Shown: one piece after another, positions 24,448 to 33,035 of the stretch
How positions within the stretch are numbered: the first letter of the stretch is position 1
How the letters are laid out: each line of letters starts with the position of its first letter
Made by a program: the position numbers and the translations under genes
The notes under the pieces: model-generated
What the model saw: only the letters and a program-made list of their open reading frames with translations
Database searches by the model: none
Told to the model about the DNA's origin: nothing
Assembly (NCBI GenBank): GCA_021647705.1
Contig: JAKIUF010000051.1
Span: 1-33,035, forward strand
DNA length: 33,035 nucleotides
From: Gammaproteobacteria bacterium
GTDB lineage: Bacteria; Pseudomonadota; Gammaproteobacteria; SZUA-152
Reading direction: 5' to 3'

Positions 24448-27400
24448 ATGAAATTGTCATACTATTTTTTGTTTTCAAGTTTATGTGTTCTTTTGTTTTC
24501 AGGGTGTGATAGCAGTGATAATGCCGTTTCGACCAGCATTGATTTGAATCCACATTTTCAGACACAGGAAGACGAAACTGTCAGTTTTGGTGCTGTGCCT
24601 GCCACTTCCGAATTATTCCTATCCGCACTGGAGCAGCCTGCAAATGGGGAAATCATTAGTGCGGGGGTTGGCCGATATTTGTATGTGCCGGAAAAGCATT
24701 TTAATGGTCGCGATTCTGTTGGATTTACATTGTCGGACAATGAGCAAGGCACCATTACTTTTGAGGTGACTCCGGTCAATGATGCGCCCCTGGCTGGTGA
24801 TGATGTCATTGCCAGTATCGATGGCGAAAAAGTGACTATTCCCGTGCTTTTCAATGACGTGGAATTCGATGTTGGTGACCGTTTGCATATCAGTGATATC
24901 ACGCAGCCTGACAAAGGTGAAGTAACCGATAATGGTGATGGTACTGTTGATTTTTCGCCCCCCGAAAAATTTGTGGGTACAGTACGCTTTAGTTATGAAG
25001 TGAGTGACCAGTCTTCTGCCAGTGACCGTGCAAACGTTGACGTATTTGTTATTTCAGGAGAGGCGCGCTTAATCGGTATCGAGTTAACGCCGGCCGTGCT
25101 CACCTTGCAACAAGGGGCTTCGGTTCAATTTAAAGCAGTGGCGATTTTCGCCGATACGACCAGCGCCGATATCACCACAGTGGCGGAGTGGGTGTCGTCT
25201 GATCCGGCGTTATTAAGTTTCAGTGACAAGCCGGAAGCCAGGGGGTTTGCAACAGCAAAGTCAAGAGGGTCGGTGTCTGTTAGCGCATCGTTTAACGGTA
25301 TTTCTGTTTCCACAACGACGGTAAATATTTTATCGAAAGCCCCCGCAGCCCCGGTGTCCATGACCGGAGAACATGTGGGCAATGGTGTCATTGCGCTTGA
25401 TTGGTCGGCGGTTGCTGATGTCGATCATTATAATATTTACTGGTTTACGGCTAACCAGGGGACTCAGGTCATTAGTCGTGTAGCCCCCCCTTTTCAACAT
25501 ACGGGTAATGCGCTGGGCGTGACCTATTATTATGCCGTCAGAGCGGTTAACGCCGATGGCCTGGAAGGAAAGCCCAGTACCCGGATAGCTGTAAAACCGC
25601 AGACGTTGCCAGCAGAACCTGATGTGCTCCCACCGGAAGTGGCTGATATAGTGGTGATGAGCCAGCGAGTACAGTTAAGCTGGCAGGCTGCCGACAACGC
25701 GGAATCTTATGTGTTGTACTGGTCGAATACACTACCGTTTGAGCTCACAAGCGCTAACCGCATTGAACTGATGGGCACTACGTTTATTCATGAAAATCTG
25801 GATAACGGATTGGATTATCATTATGTTATTGCCTCCGTAAACGCAGATGTAGAAAGTGTACCGGGTACGGTTTTCTCCGTTACTTTGCCGCCGGATACAC
25901 CTGTATTAACGGCCGAAGCGGGTGATGCGAGCATTACGTTGAGCTGGGATGCCGTTATCGGTGTTGATACTTATTGGCTTTATTGGTCAACCACCTTGCC
26001 CGTTGTGCAGGATGATTCCCGCCGCTTTGAAATAGCGGCCACCGACCCTTTAACCATCAATCACGATGGCTTAAACAATGGCGAGGCTTATCATTATCTC
26101 ATTCTTGCCGTGAACAAGGGGGGAGAGAGTTCACCAGGGTTAGCCACAGCAGTACCACTGTCCATGCAAGAGCCACCCGTACCACCGGAAAATGTCAAAG
26201 CAACGCTAAATTTAAATCAGGCTGAGCTTAGTTGGGATCCTGTGGATAATGCTAGTTACAATGTTTACTGGTCCACGGAAACACCGGTGGATACTGCTGT
26301 CGCTGAAAGGGTATCGGTGACCAGTCTGGACTATATACTCCAGGATCTTCTACCGGCCACAAGTTATTATTTTGTGGTGAGTGCGGTAATCGACAGTGTT
26401 GAAAGTGCGCCATCCTCACCAGAGATAGAATTAAGTGTGCCACCTGATATGCCAGAAGTCAGTGCCCGTGGTGGCAAGCAACAAGTCACCCTGACCTGGA
26501 ATGGTGTCACAGGCGCAGAGGGTTATACTGTTTATTGGGCTGAGAAAGATTGGGTTGGAAATACAAACGTCGCACCGTTATTAGATAATGTTATTTCTAT
26601 CGATGTGAATGACGAGTTCAATACTTATACACATGATAATTTAACGAATGGTAATACTTATTATTATTTTGTGACGGCGCATTATAATGGTGAAGAAAGC
26701 GATGGCATAGAAGTGCGGGCAATCCCTCGGGATTATACCGTAACAAAAACGGACGATACCGCCGATGGCAGTTGCGATGCAGACTGCTCCTTACGCGAGG
26801 CCATTATCGCTGCCAATTCCACTGTAGGAAAAGAAACGATCATTGTGCCCCAGGGAACCTATGTCTTGAGTATTCCCGGAGTAAAGGAGCAGGAGGGATT
26901 AACCGGCGATCTTGATATTACTGATGACTTTATACTGCTGGGTGACGATGCAGCAACAACGATTATTGATGCCAACAAGCTGGATCGGGCGCTGGATCTT
27001 TCAGCAGACACGGGTCATATTGCCAATATCACCGTCCGTAATGGTTTTTCAGGCGGTGAATTGGGCGGTGGTATTTATCACGGTTCAGGTGAACTTCGTA
27101 TTGATAACAGCATCATTACCGGCAACAGAAGCGAACAATTCGGTGGCGGTATCGCCAATCGAGGCAGTATTAAATGCTCTAGTAATGGGGAAAGTGATGG
27201 GGGGCTTGGCGCGTTAGGAGGTGGATGCCCTGTTCTTACCATCAACAACAGTGTTTTATCGGATAATTGCGCAGACGGATCAGGGTCAGCTATTGAAAAT
27301 TTTGGTTTGTTAATGCTGAACAACAGCACGGTATCCGCCAATGGCTTAGTCGAAGATGTGTGCTCAGATGTCTTTGGTGTTATCCATACTCAGTATGGTG

Positions 27401-28329
27401 TGACGCTTATTCATCAATCAACACTCACCGATAATACTGCGGGCTCCGTGCTAAGTGAGTGGAATGCCACTGTTGTCATAACGAATTCAACGATCGCGAA
27501 TAATCAAACCATCGCAGGCGCAGTTGCGACGGGGGCTTTGGGCAAACTAAGTTTGATTAACAGCACTGTCAGTGGCAATAAAAATGAAAAAAATCAGTCC
27601 GCCACCTTTGGGGCACCCTTGGAGATGGCCAATACATTGCTTGCAGGTAACATTAATGCAGAAAATGCCATATCGGATTGTTCTGCTATCAATGTTAACA
27701 ATCAACCCGGTAGCCCTTTGTTGTTAATTTCACTTGGGAACAACCTGATTGGCAATAGCATCACTGATTGTGAACCTTTCCTGGTTCTGGAAGAAAGTGA
27801 TTTGACGGGCGACGCCGGTCTAGGTGAATTTGTTGATAACGAGACACCGGGAGGTGGTTATTATCCTTTGCTGGTCGATAGTCAGGCCGTCGATGCCGGT
27901 AGCAGTGAATACTGCCCCGGTACAGATCAACGAGGTAATTTGCGTCCCGCAGACGGGAATGGCGACACAGTGGCTGAGTGTGATATTGGCGCTTTCGAAC
28001 TGGCCGCGAAAGCCAGTAGCCGCCCGCCGTTAATGGCCCCGATGGTTCACGCTATTGGTGGTGATGCCCAAGTGGCATTAATGTGGAACGGCGTTAGTGG
28101 CGCAGTGAGCTATAACATTTATTGGGCCGAAAATGATGATGTCGTGCCATCGTCAGACAATGTTATCAAAATAATCGGTCGTTCCGCATCCAACCTCTAT
28201 GTGCATGAGCCATTAAAGAATGGCAGCACCTACTTCTATCTCATCAAAGCTGTTTCTGCAAACGGGGAAGAAAGCCCGGCTCGCCAAGTGAGTGTCGTCG
28301 TCAATATACCTGAGTCTAGCGGGGAATAG
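24448..28329 (+). CDS. Giant Fn3 / CSLREA / beta-helix lipoprotein (choice-of-anchor Q-like)
   Basis: The frame opens at 24322, but ATG 24448 gives a clean lipoprotein signal, MKLSYYFLFSSLCVLLFSGC (lipobox LFSGC, C20), so the protein has 1293 residues. Domains in order: Ig/cadherin-like (~25-205, LFNDVEFDVGD, NGDGTVDFSPP); Big_2 (~208-296, LQQGASVQFKAVAIFADTT, WVSSDP); five fibronectin type III modules (~300-760, each with a Trp..YNIYW pattern); CSLREA motif (~763-792, SCDADCSLREAIIAAN); right-handed beta-helix (~818-1150, repeated NSTI/NNSV turns); choice-of-anchor Q end (VDAGSSEYCPGTDQRGN..CDIGAFEL); and a sixth Fn3. Probably a surface adhesin or carbohydrate-binding protein. It is followed after 45 bp by an autotransporter-barrel gene, which may be its export partner. 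Confidence 0.85.
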   Translation: MKLSYYFLFSSLCVLLFSGCDSSDNAVSTSIDLNPHFQTQEDETVSFGAVPATSELFLSALEQPANGEIISAGVGRYLYVPEKHFNGRDSVGFTLSDNEQGTITFEVTPVNDAPLAGDDVIASIDGEKVTIPVLFNDVEFDVGDRLHISDITQPDKGEVTDNGDGTVDFSPPEKFVGTVRFSYEVSDQSSASDRANVDVFVISGEARLIGIELTPAVLTLQQGASVQFKAVAIFADTTSADITTVAEWVSSDPALLSFSDKPEARGFATAKSRGSVSVSASFNGISVSTTTVNILSKAPAAPVSMTGEHVGNGVIALDWSAVADVDHYNIYWFTANQGTQVISRVAPPFQHTGNALGVTYYYAVRAVNADGLEGKPSTRIAVKPQTLPAEPDVLPPEVADIVVMSQRVQLSWQAADNAESYVLYWSNTLPFELTSANRIELMGTTFIHENLDNGLDYHYVIASVNADVESVPGTVFSVTLPPDTPVLTAEAGDASITLSWDAVIGVDTYWLYWSTTLPVVQDDSRRFEIAATDPLTINHDGLNNGEAYHYLILAVNKGGESSPGLATAVPLSMQEPPVPPENVKATLNLNQAELSWDPVDNASYNVYWSTETPVDTAVAERVSVTSLDYILQDLLPATSYYFVVSAVIDSVESAPSSPEIELSVPPDMPEVSARGGKQQVTLTWNGVTGAEGYTVYWAEKDWVGNTNVAPLLDNVISIDVNDEFNTYTHDNLTNGNTYYYFVTAHYNGEESDGIEVRAIPRDYTVTKTDDTADGSCDADCSLREAIIAANSTVGKETIIVPQGTYVLSIPGVKEQEGLTGDLDITDDFILLGDDAATTIIDANKLDRALDLSADTGHIANITVRNGFSGGELGGGIYHGSGELRIDNSIITGNRSEQFGGGIANRGSIKCSSNGESDGGLGALGGGCPVLTINNSVLSDNCADGSGSAIENFGLLMLNNSTVSANGLVEDVCSDVFGVIHTQYGVTLIHQSTLTDNTAGSVLSEWNATVVITNSTIANNQTIAGAVATGALGKLSLINSTVSGNKNEKNQSATFGAPLEMANTLLAGNINAENAISDCSAINVNNQPGSPLLLISLGNNLIGNSITDCEPFLVLEESDLTGDAGLGEFVDNETPGGGYYPLLVDSQAVDAGSSEYCPGTDQRGNLRPADGNGDTVAECDIGAFELAAKASSRPPLMAPMVHAIGGDAQVALMWNGVSGAVSYNIYWAENDDVVPSSDNVIKIIGRSASNLYVHEPLKNGSTYFYLIKAVSANGEESPARQVSVVVNIPESSGE

Positions 28330-28374
28330 TAACCGGGTTCGGTAAACGCATTCGTGCGAATAACAGGAATAATC

Positions 28375-30024
28375 ATGCACATTACAACAAAAATTCATTA
28401 CATTTATTATTTACTGGCACTGTTTTTGAGTGTCTATTCTGCTTGTGCATTTGCTGTGCCGCCTGTTGCAGGCAATGTCAGCGTCAACACACCACAGGGC
28501 GTGCCCCTGGATATCGATTTGTCAAACGCTATAATCGGTGGAGACGGTGTGCTCAGCGTTTCCATTCCTGAGCTTCCTGATGAAACTCAGGGAGTGGTGA
28601 ATATTACAGGCGCGCTTAGCATATCGTTTACCCCCTCAGTTAACTTTAAAGGTATTGTGCGATTTGCTTACCAAGTGGACGACACAGCAAACCCGGAATC
28701 ACCCGCCAGTGCAACAATTACGGTTACCGTAGCAGAAGCCAACAATGAAATTTCGGCAGTGGGTGTCCGGAAGGAAACACCTGGTGCCGCGCTGGGTAGT
28801 GTGCTGGATGTCACCTGTCCGGGCTTGCGGGGTATTGATGTCAGCCAGCTCAACGATGCAGAGCGTGAGTTGTTGGCCCGTTGCAATGATCTGTTGGCCG
28901 CATCGGCCCAGGGATTAACAGCAGAGGTGATTGCTGCACTACGACAAATCGCACCGGAGGAGGTTGCCGCACAGATTCGTGCTGGCAAAAGCTTGTCTGA
29001 GCGCCAGATGAGCAACATCGGCAGTCGCTTATCCGCCTTACGGCGGGGTTCTGTAGGATTATCACTGGCTGGGTTGTCATTGCGGACACAGCAGGGTGCA
29101 AACATTCCGGGAGAGTTGTTTAACAGCGTATTTGATACAGGTGGCAGTGCGGGTGAATCAATAACCAGTCCCTGGGGAGTGTTCGTCAGTGGTGTGTTTG
29201 GTCGTGTAAAACGGGAGCAGACATTGCAGGAAGATGGCTTCACCCTGCAAACTCTGGGCATGACCATTGGAGCAGATTATCGTTTCAACGAAACATTGGT
29301 TGCGGGTGGAGCCCTGGGATTTGCCGATAGTGATGTGGATATAAACAACAACGCGGGCGATATGGCGGTTGAAGGTATTAATTTTACGGGGTATGCCACT
29401 TATTATATTTCTCAAAAAACCTATCTTGACGGCATCCTGTCATATAACAGTCATCGCTATGACTCGACACGAAACATCCGTTTTGTGTTGAATAACAATC
29501 CCGTTGATGCTCAAGCGAAAAGTAAACCGGATGGCCGCTTGCTGGCATTGAGCATTGGTGCCGGTCACGAGTTTTATGCTAAACAGAGGTGGGTGACCAG
29601 TGCGGAAGGTCGGCTTGATTACGCCAGCTCCACCATTGGCGCTTACGATGAAACAGGTGCCGGAGGATTAAATCTGTCCATTGAGGAGCAGCAATCCGAT
29701 TCGTTGGTCAGCAGTCTAGGCTTGCAAATGAGTTATGCGCACAGTACCCGTTGGGGGGTATTGATGCCGCAATTTAATATAGGTTGGCAGCATCAGTTCA
29801 AAGGGGATGCGATACGCATTAAAGGCCAGTTTATAAATGATCAGTTTGGTACCACTTTTCAATTTAAAACAGATAACCCCGACCGGGATTATTTTAGTCT
29901 GGGATTGGGGGTGTCAGCGGTACTGCCAAACGGGAATATGGTTTTCATACAAACCGCAACCACGCTGGGGCGAGACAAATATGAAGATTATTACCTGAGT
30001 GCCGGTGCGCGTTTTGAGCTTTAA
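28375..30024 (+). CDS. Autotransporter-barrel protein with a minimal passenger
   Basis: A 549-residue protein. ATG 28375 has SD agga seven bases upstream. Signal peptide to CAFA (~27), one Big_9/Ig-like domain (~28-120, VNFKGIVRFAYQVDD), and a middle region with two Cys and helical repeats (CPGLRGIDVSQLNDAE, EVIAALRQIAPEEVAAQI). From ~265 a ~285-residue beta-domain follows (SPWGVFVSGVFGRVKREQ, GMTIGADYRFNETLVAGGAL), ending YYLSAGARFEL. Typical autotransporters carry hundreds of passenger residues; here nearly none. The passenger-like protein is the separate lipoprotein upstream. A fossil of a second copy lies at 23889-23924. Confidence 0.86.
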   Translation: MHITTKIHYIYYLLALFLSVYSACAFAVPPVAGNVSVNTPQGVPLDIDLSNAIIGGDGVLSVSIPELPDETQGVVNITGALSISFTPSVNFKGIVRFAYQVDDTANPESPASATITVTVAEANNEISAVGVRKETPGAALGSVLDVTCPGLRGIDVSQLNDAERELLARCNDLLAASAQGLTAEVIAALRQIAPEEVAAQIRAGKSLSERQMSNIGSRLSALRRGSVGLSLAGLSLRTQQGANIPGELFNSVFDTGGSAGESITSPWGVFVSGVFGRVKREQTLQEDGFTLQTLGMTIGADYRFNETLVAGGALGFADSDVDINNNAGDMAVEGINFTGYATYYISQKTYLDGILSYNSHRYDSTRNIRFVLNNNPVDAQAKSKPDGRLLALSIGAGHEFYAKQRWVTSAEGRLDYASSTIGAYDETGAGGLNLSIEEQQSDSLVSSLGLQMSYAHSTRWGVLMPQFNIGWQHQFKGDAIRIKGQFINDQFGTTFQFKTDNPDRDYFSLGLGVSAVLPNGNMVFIQTATTLGRDKYEDYYLSAGARFEL

Positions 30025-30110
30025 AATACGCCTTGTATTAGAAAATAGAACGCCGAGGTAGCTAGCATGATCAACATTATGCGAGCGAGTTTGATCAAAG
30101 GAAAATAGAT
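29988..30110 (+). repeat. 3' flank duplicated with 23888-24010
   Basis: Contains the last 11 codons, the stop and 86 bp of 3' flank of the autotransporter gene; partner of 23888-24010. The following 30111-30284 shows no gene. Confidence 0.6.
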
Positions 30111-30284
30111 GTTTTAGTCAAATACTTTCGCTGAGAGTGTTTTTTTCAAGTGATCTATTAGTGTTTCTCGTAGCGAAAGGGCTTTTCCCGGAGTTGTTTA
30201 TTTTAAGTTTGATCTAATCAACGATTTATTTTATGGTCTATAGTGGATTGAAATAATTACGAAAGCTGTTTGAGGGATGCGATT

Positions 30285-31220
30285 ATGGCTGATGAAATAT
30301 ATAAATATACAATTGTAAGTGGGGATACTTGGTGGGAACTTGCCAACGAATACACCAACATTAATAAAAATATTTCCAACGCCCAAGCGCAACTGGAAAT
30401 TAAAAAAATAAACCCAAGTATAAAAAATTTAAAGGTCGGCGATAATGTTAATCTGCCGTTTGAGAAGGAAAGCACTGCGATCGCTAAACCCAAAACACCT
30501 TATGAGAAATGGCAGGCAACGGTCAATGAAGGAATAACCGATTCGAGTTGGGATGAGTATGACAAACTTATTGAAACCACTGTGTTAGCTTATAATGCAC
30601 GTCTTGGAAAGACATCGCGTAATGTTTTAAAAGTCATGCCAAATTTAAAGTGGACTTGGATAAAGGCCATGGTATGGGTTGAAAGTGGTGGGCCAAAAAA
30701 TCCGGCCTGGAATACGCGTCCGATGCAAATCGGTAATCCCAGTGACCCAGGTTACGGTGCTTTAAAAAAAGGTGAAGGTGCTGCTAAAGTTATTGTCGAT
30801 GCAAGGTTGAAAGCTGATATCAACAAAATCAACACTCCCACAGTGAATGTTCGTATAGGTATCGCTTACCTTATTAGCAGGTTAGCAAAAATTGAAATCA
30901 GATCACTGCGAAGTGATAAGGATAAAAAAGAATACGAATACATGGTTGTAGCGGGAGATAGCTTTGATAGAATTTCCAAAAAATGCTCTACAACGATTGA
31001 TGAACTGAAGAAAAGCAACCCTATGGTAAAGCCTGCACTGCTCAAGCCGAAGATGAAGATTAAATACCATAAGGCAAGCCTAGAAACGGTTATTGTTGAC
31101 TGGCGTCTGGTTACCGCATCCACACTTTATGCAAGGTATAATCAGGGTGATGAGCTTTATGCTAAAAAATTAACTTATCTTATGACCGAGGTATTTCCTA
31201 AATTAGAAAGGAAGGGATAG
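30285..31220 (+). CDS. LysM-lysozyme-LysM protein, candidate antibacterial effector
   Basis: A 311-residue protein. ATG 30285 has SD tgaggga seven bases upstream; the frame's TTG 30270 overlaps that SD and is rejected. There is no signal peptide. LysM 1 is at ~5-55 (YKYTIVSGDTWWELANEY, NPSIKNLKVGDNVNLP). The centre (~65-210) is lysozyme/SLT-like: WIKAMVWVESGGPKNPAWN with E133 as likely catalytic acid, then RPMQIGNPSDPGYGAL. LysM 2 is at ~217-262 (YEYMVVAGDSFDRISKKC). A muramidase lacking a signal but carrying cell-wall-binding modules must be exported by a non-Sec route. This VESGG..WNTRPMQIGNP type is familiar from type VI secretion-associated peptidoglycan hydrolases. The next gene encodes a periplasmic protein, as expected for immunity. 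No T6SS gene is in the window. Confidence 0.78.
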   Translation: MADEIYKYTIVSGDTWWELANEYTNINKNISNAQAQLEIKKINPSIKNLKVGDNVNLPFEKESTAIAKPKTPYEKWQATVNEGITDSSWDEYDKLIETTVLAYNARLGKTSRNVLKVMPNLKWTWIKAMVWVESGGPKNPAWNTRPMQIGNPSDPGYGALKKGEGAAKVIVDARLKADINKINTPTVNVRIGIAYLISRLAKIEIRSLRSDKDKKEYEYMVVAGDSFDRISKKCSTTIDELKKSNPMVKPALLKPKMKIKYHKASLETVIVDWRLVTASTLYARYNQGDELYAKKLTYLMTEVFPKLERKG

Positions 31221-31227
31221 GTAAAAA

Positions 31228-31737
31228 ATGTCTTTAATAAAACCATTTTTAAGTCATTTTGTCTCGGTGTTAATTTTCTTCGGGCTAGTTTCAATGGCGC
31301 AGGCTGGAGGAGAGGCCGTGAACGAAAAAACACCTTTAAATGAGCGCCAAAAAATATATAAAACTCTTGTCGAACAAGGATTGTTAAATAAAGGCAGGCA
31401 ACTGGTTCGTATGGTCCATGTGTGCAATCTTGTTATAGATAAAAAAATATACCCGGTGATAGAGGTTAAAGAGAACGTGCGTGGTGCGCAAGTTCCACGA
31501 GGTGTGCCGCATATTTTTATTCTTGATTCGTCATTAAAGTACATTAATAAAATTTATTATGATATTGGCTCAACCCCGCTTTATTGCAAGGACAATAAGC
31601 TGTATTGGTTTGGCTATCTAATGATTAATGATAGACTGCCGGAAGGGAATGTTGTGACTTTCACCCAAGGCGGGAGAAAGATGATAGTTTCTGCCATGGA
31701 GAGTAATGACTTTCCATCTCAACGACCGCCGCAGTAA
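31228..31737 (+). CDS. Periplasmic protein, candidate immunity to the LysM-lysozyme effector
   Basis: A 169-residue protein with a signal peptide (MSLIKPFLSHFVSVLIFFGLVSMAQA, ~26). The mature part has two cysteines that could form a disulphide (VHVCNLVID and TPLYCKDNK) and a beta-rich pattern (IYPVIEVKENVRG, PHIFILDSSLKYINKIYYDIG). No family recognised. It starts 7 bp after the effector-like gene and is followed by a terminator, so the two form a closed bicistron. Periplasmic location, size and position are those of immunity proteins against peptidoglycan-cutting effectors; the role is inferred from context only. Confidence 0.65.
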   Translation: MSLIKPFLSHFVSVLIFFGLVSMAQAGGEAVNEKTPLNERQKIYKTLVEQGLLNKGRQLVRMVHVCNLVIDKKIYPVIEVKENVRGAQVPRGVPHIFILDSSLKYINKIYYDIGSTPLYCKDNKLYWFGYLMINDRLPEGNVVTFTQGGRKMIVSAMESNDFPSQRPPQ

Positions 31738-31744
31738 CGTACAC

Positions 31745-31777
31745 AAAGGGGCAGTCAACAAAGGCCCCTTTACCCAT
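31745..31777 (+). terminator. Terminator after the effector/immunity pair
   Basis: aaaggggc (31745-31752) and gcccctttt-like gccccttt (31764-31771) form a perfect 8-bp stem with an 11-nt loop, followed by tacccatttt. The 3' T-rich stretch is modest. It lies 8 bp after the stop codon. Confidence 0.6.
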
Positions 31778-32060
31778 TTTCAATTGAAGGGAAATAACCA
31801 TCCATATAATAGCACCTGAGTTTTGAGGTCGGTGGTATTACCCAGCATTTTCAGTCATACCGTTATCTGGACTTTATTTCGGAATACTTTCTAAGTAGAT
31901 TGTGCCAAACGCTGTTTTGATTGCTGGTATTTGTAGGCCGTTAGATGTTATTTGGAGCTTATCAAGGCAAAAGCAAGAATGATAAAGAATCATTCGCCGA
32001 GCTTGCTGGCCTATTTTCAACATTCGATTAGCAACGCTTCTGATTTCTAGGTGATTGGTT
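31778..32060. other. Gap with no convincing gene
   Basis: A 70-codon minus frame (31874-32086) overlaps the start of the gap's neighbour in another frame and shows no signal, SD or family pattern. No repeat or RNA structure was noticed. Confidence 0.4.
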
Positions 32061-32246
32061 TTACCACCACAAATAATAAAAACCAATACTTGCTAAACAG
32101 GTAATGATAAAGCCCGTCGCATACTCGGCTATCGGGCCGTGACGCGGGGAATGAAAACGTGGGTGGGCTTTCATAATGCCCGCTACTAAAAAGGCGAATA
32201 AAAATACAGAGGCAGCAATTTTTCCTATGATGATGAAAAAGTCCAT
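32061..32246 (-). CDS. Two-helix small membrane protein, possible immunity partner
   Basis: A 61-residue protein with two hydrophobic segments (FFIIIGKIAASVFLFAFLVAGIM, ~3-25, and YATGFIITCLASIGFYYLWW, ~42-61) joined by a His/Arg-rich loop (KAHPRFHSPRHGPIAE). No family recognised. ATG 32246 has no clear SD. A perfect -10 TATAAT on the minus strand (32308-32303), overlapping the stop codon of the gene before it, could give it a separate promoter, but the -35 is poor. Small membrane proteins downstream of membrane-active toxins are often immunity factors, and the preceding gene has a hydrophobic core. That link is speculative. Confidence 0.5.
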   Translation of the reverse strand: MDFFIIIGKIAASVFLFAFLVAGIMKAHPRFHSPRHGPIAEYATGFIITCLASIGFYYLWW

Positions 32247-32303
32247 AAGTTGTAAATTTTATTGATGACGTAAAACGTGCTACATGCCGATTGCGGCTGT
32301 GTA

Positions 32304-32741
32304 TTATAGCCGTCTTAAAGCATTGCGCGCTTCTTTGTTGGCTTTTTCGGTAATGCGCATAAGTACAAGTCTAATTAAACTGCGAGTTAATTCTTCTTTG
32401 GATTCCGCTATTTTCATACCCAGAGCTTGCATTAGCTTGCGCATCAGGTGTTCCACCCAAATGCTGATGTTCTCGGCAAGATTAATCCCTTTTGCCAAAA
32501 TATAAGCAATTTTGTCAGCGATAGTAAAGGCGGCAACAAATGCTCCTTGGATAGAAATGATAGCTATCATAGCAACTTTTTTTATTACATAAATCAATGC
32601 AGAATCCACCCAGCGCCAAAAAGTAGCGGTATTGGTATCTGCTGCGGGAGATTTTGATTTTAACCAGGACTCAATGGCTGACTCGACAGTATAAGGACTT
32701 TCCGGTGTATCCGATAACTGCTTCCAGGATTTTGCTTTCAC
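32304..32741 (-). pseudogene. 3' remnant of an unknown gene cut by the IS66-type element
   Basis: 145 codons with a hydrophobic centre (ALIYVIKKVAMIAIISIQGAFVAAFTIADKIAYILAKG, ~48-85) and a helical charged C-terminus (AESKEELTRSLIRLVLMRITEKANKEARNALRRL). The only start is a GTG at 32741, four or five bases from the left end of the IS (32746/32747). The frame stays open into the IS, and there is no SD. The natural reading is that the IS removed or separated the 5' part. The surviving piece might be the pore-forming end of a larger toxin-like protein next to the effector pair; no family recognised. Confidence 0.6.
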
Positions 32742-32745
32742 GGAT

Positions 32746-33035
32746 TGTAACTACTCAGCCAGCAATCCGGTCAAGGTATTGAATAACAAAGTGAACCTGA
32801 TATAACCTCATGGCCATGCACACACTTCTCGACAAGCGATCCCTCAACGCATTAGATAAAGATGATTTAATGGCGTTGCTGCTGCAGCAAAACGAGATAC
32901 TGATGGCACAAAGTACTCGTATTGCCGGGCTGGAAAAAGAGATTGAGGCGCTAAAAAACCGGCTGGCTAAAAATAGCCGTAACAGCAGTAAACCACCCTC
33001 AAGTGATGGTTATGGCAAACCCAAGCCAAAAAGCC
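32746..33035 (+). mobile_element. Left end of an IS66-family insertion sequence
   Basis: The end begins at TGTAACTACTCAGCCAGC (IS66-family ends start GTAA), 63 bp before the transposase start. The other end lies outside the window, so the target duplication (8 bp in this family) cannot be checked. No tnpA/tnpB accessory genes precede the transposase, as in single-ORF IS66 relatives (ISBst12 group). Confidence 0.7.
32810..33035 (+). CDS. IS66-family transposase, N-terminal part (runs off the window)
   Basis: The first 75 codons are visible. ATG 32810 and in-frame ATG 32816 are both possible. After a short head comes a leucine-zipper-like helix (LLLQQNEILMAQ, AGLEKEIEALKNRLAKNS) and the hallmark RNSSKPPSSDGYGKPKPKS, which marks the N-terminal zinc-finger/coil region of IS66 TnpC transposases. 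The catalytic DDE domain lies beyond the window. Too short to tell whether the copy is intact. Confidence 0.88.
   Translation, partial: MAMHTLLDKRSLNALDKDDLMALLLQQNEILMAQSTRIAGLEKEIEALKNRLAKNSRNSSKPPSSDGYGKPKPKS

Noticed and set aside
31874-32086. 70-codon minus-strand frame
   Set aside because: It overlaps the 3' end of the small membrane-protein gene in another frame and shows no coding signs.

Overview
The window (33,035 bp, moderate GC) looks like chromosome of a gammaproteobacterium. purB and roxA lie near each other, and the window also has a RoxA/YcfD-type L16 arginine hydroxylase, a tandem Usp protein next to a CPA2 antiporter, outer-membrane barrel proteins and many lipoprotein or signal-peptide genes. 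I cannot name the genus from the sequence alone.

Layout. 1-1578 is the 3' part of an alpha-glucan phosphorylase. 1579-2557 holds a small secreted protein and two nested-palindrome, MITE-like elements, one with a 9-bp target duplication. 2558-4694 (minus) encodes a GNAT protein and RoxA. 4695-5250 has no protein gene. It holds two tandem, structurally matching candidate small RNAs on the minus strand, each a C-rich-loop hairpin followed by a rho-independent terminator, and one is preceded by a perfect CRP-type palindrome. 5522-11533 (plus) is a heavy-metal cassette: ArsR-type repressor, CDF exporter, small periplasmic protein, HME-RND adaptor and pump, and a PII-like protein. It appears to have been inserted inside a repeat element lying between purB and roxA, because half of the element sits on each side and a full copy exists at 21676-21970. 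11714-13081 is purB (minus).

13298-18327 carries two outer-membrane beta-barrel proteins and a minus-strand CPA2 antiporter/universal stress protein pair. 18328-30110 is an accessory region. It holds a PKD-multicopper oxidase lipoprotein, an orphan PD-(D/E)XK nuclease-like gene with a small membrane protein, a fossil of an autotransporter C-terminus, a 1293-residue Fn3/CSLREA/beta-helix lipoprotein, and an autotransporter-barrel protein with almost no passenger. Related non-coding blocks recur across it, pointing to past duplication and deletion.

30285-33035 looks like an effector/immunity islet. A LysM-lysozyme-LysM protein without a signal peptide is followed 7 bp later by a predicted periplasmic protein. 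On the other strand, the remnant of a membrane-segment protein sits directly against the left end of an IS66-type element, followed by a two-helix small membrane protein.

The strongest candidates for something undescribed are the tandem sRNA pair (4783-5078), the LysM-lysozyme effector/immunity pair (30285-31737), the passenger/barrel pair with its fossil paralogue (23889-30110), and the split-repeat footprint of the metal cassette.
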